Source of the DNA: Candidatus Bathyarchaeota archaeon | GTDB lineage: Archaea; Thermoproteota; Bathyarchaeia; Bathyarchaeales; Bathycorpusculaceae | NCBI GenBank assembly: GCA_026014665.1 | Contig: JAOZHX010000019.1 | Location: 225,939 to 289,938, forward strand | DNA length: 64,000 nt | Direction of reading: 5' to 3' | Shown: in pieces, positions 63,304 to 64,000 of the stretch | How the letters are laid out: each line of letters begins with the position of its first letter | Numbering within the stretch: the first letter of the stretch is position 1 | Translations under genes and position numbers: made by a program | Notes under the pieces: generated by a model | Database searches by the model: none | Told to the model about the DNA's origin: nothing | What the model saw: only the letters and a program-made list of their open reading frames with translations

Positions 63304-63345
63304 TTAGTGAGCGTCAGCTCGAAAGCGATTCTTCTCGTTCACTAA
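63304..63345. repeat. Long hairpin in non-coding DNA
   Basis: TTAGTGAGCG at 63304-63313 pairs with CGTTCACTAA at 63336-63345 over ten positions (one G-U). The loop contains a further small stem, GCT-CGAA-AGC. It may be a structured RNA or a transposon-end relic. Confidence 0.4.
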
Positions 63346-63449
63346 GTTCAGAGTAGATTTTATGCTGATAAGATAACTGGTAAGCAACGATGGGTTCACG
63401 CAAGTTAATGTAGACTAAAGCCTACGTTGAACATCTCAAAGGCGCTCAT

Positions 63450-63569
63450 TTACTTTTCAAGCTTTTTAGTTAACGTTTGAATTCCTTCAATGGGAGCCGT
63501 TTCTTTGGGCGATTGTGATGCGTTCCTGACGTAGAGTAATGAAGCGGTTAACGGCCCTGGTTCAGTCCT
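63450..63569 (-). pseudogene. 3' fragment of an unknown gene
   Basis: The minus strand reads TASLLYVRNASQSPKETAPI, then EGIQTLTKKLEK and a TAA stop at 63450-63452, with composition and codon use like a real C-terminus. It has no start codon; a TAG (63570-63572) closes the frame upstream. It abuts and partly overlaps a plus-strand membrane fragment, so it may be one side of a rearrangement scar. Low confidence. Confidence 0.25.
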
Positions 63570-63807
63570 CTACCACATCGTTATCACATTTGCAGTCATC
63601 GGCATTTTGATTGCCATATTCCTAGCAATAGGAAGTGCCGCAATAAGAACGGGCATTCAAATACCCAATTTGGATGCCGTCGGCGTTTCAACAGGGTTGG
63701 TTATAGTCGTGGCTGGTAAAGTATGGCACAATAACACGCCAAAGGCAAAAAGCTACCGAACAGCAACCAGCCGCTATAGAGATTTAGCAATCATTAGACC
63801 TTCTTGA
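63490..63807 (+). pseudogene. Membrane-protein fragment interrupted by in-frame TAG
   Basis: From ATG 63490 the frame runs 14 codons to a TAG (63532-63534), then continues open to 63807 with SNEAVNGPGSVLYHIVITFA, a membrane helix VIGILIAIFLAIGSAAIR and a second helix VSTGLVIVVAGKVW. If translation begins after the TAG, a TTG at 63607 is the first start but cuts the first helix. The gene is therefore probably broken; reading TAG as pyrrolysine is possible in principle but unsupported here. Confidence 0.35.
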
Positions 63808-64000
63808 GCTTTTAGTTGTAAGGTGCAAGGCTAGATCGCCATTGCTTTGATACAACACCTATGTGAAGTTTAATTATTTGACCTTTTCTTTCCTCAGCTT
63901 CCTCCAATTCCACTAATTCTTTCCTTCATAGTTGACGACAAAGGCAAACACCTATCCGCCCACACCAAAGAGGCAATATGGCAACGCATTCAACCCTTCA

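Larger units (their letters stand above)
63193..64000. other. Region of gene fragments at the right edge
   Basis: No intact gene is seen here apart from the fragments listed separately. From 63874 to the right edge the plus strand has an open frame reading LPPIPLILSFIVDDKGKHLS and HTKEAIWQRIQPF. It looks coding but has no start codon in the window, so it may be a fragment or the first part of a gene that continues outside. Confidence 0.4.

Overview
This window looks like a mid-GC archaeal chromosome segment, most likely from a Bathyarchaeia-type Thermoproteota lineage; that placement is an inference. Support for Archaea is strong. The ribosomal genes follow archaeal order with L32e, L19e, S4e and the RNase P protein Rpp29 inside the operon. 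There are TATA-type promoters with very short leaders, tRNA genes with an encoded CCA, HTH_10, Lrp and TrmB regulators, and a type I-D CRISPR-Cas system with Csa1. I see no insertion sequence or prophage.

Layout. 1-972: the N-terminus of a hybrid-cluster protein (Hcp) and a small unknown gene. 975-7152: an ABC-2 exporter, a sulfite-oxidase-like molybdoenzyme whose 5' end is broken by a 19-bp tandem duplication, a large secreted PQQ-propeller-like protein and a small unknown gene. 7204-11361: a cell-surface cluster (GT39-like glycosyltransferase, acyltransferase 3, two SGNH esterases). 11449-12788: tRNA-Leu(CAG), a D-2-hydroxyacid dehydrogenase and tRNA-His(GTG). 12951-17350: an Lrp-type regulator, a second ABC-2 exporter, an HTH_10 regulator and a small membrane protein. 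17409-26289: a 17-gene ribosomal operon from L22 to L30, several of whose proteins carry long charged tails. 26884-33355: a RecA-fold protein with a degraded P-loop, a tiny membrane protein, a lone CRISPR-repeat-like sequence, a giant MMPL exporter with internal repeats and a divergent regulator.

33554-43504 is a complete type I-D CRISPR-Cas locus. It has a small array (6 repeats, 5 spacers), an adaptation operon (csa1-cas1-cas2-cas4, + strand) and a convergent effector operon (cas6-cas3-cas10d-csc2-csc1, - strand). 43966-55280 is one tight minus-strand operon for corrinoids: a chelatase ATPase (ChlID), BtuF, BtuC, BtuD, CobN, CbiZ and an ABC-2 exporter pair. A winged-helix regulator lies upstream, and a duplicated 42-bp element sits before both the operon and the regulator gene. 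56623-63192: two P-type ATPases (one MgtA-like with an extra C-terminal winged-helix-like domain) and a divergent TrmB-like regulator. 63193-64000 holds only gene fragments and a hairpin.

The observations most worth following are the 42-bp duplicated element of the corrinoid regulon, the isolated CRISPR-repeat-like sequence at 28142, the I-D effector paired with a Csa1-type adaptation module, and the transporter-regulator fusion at 56623.
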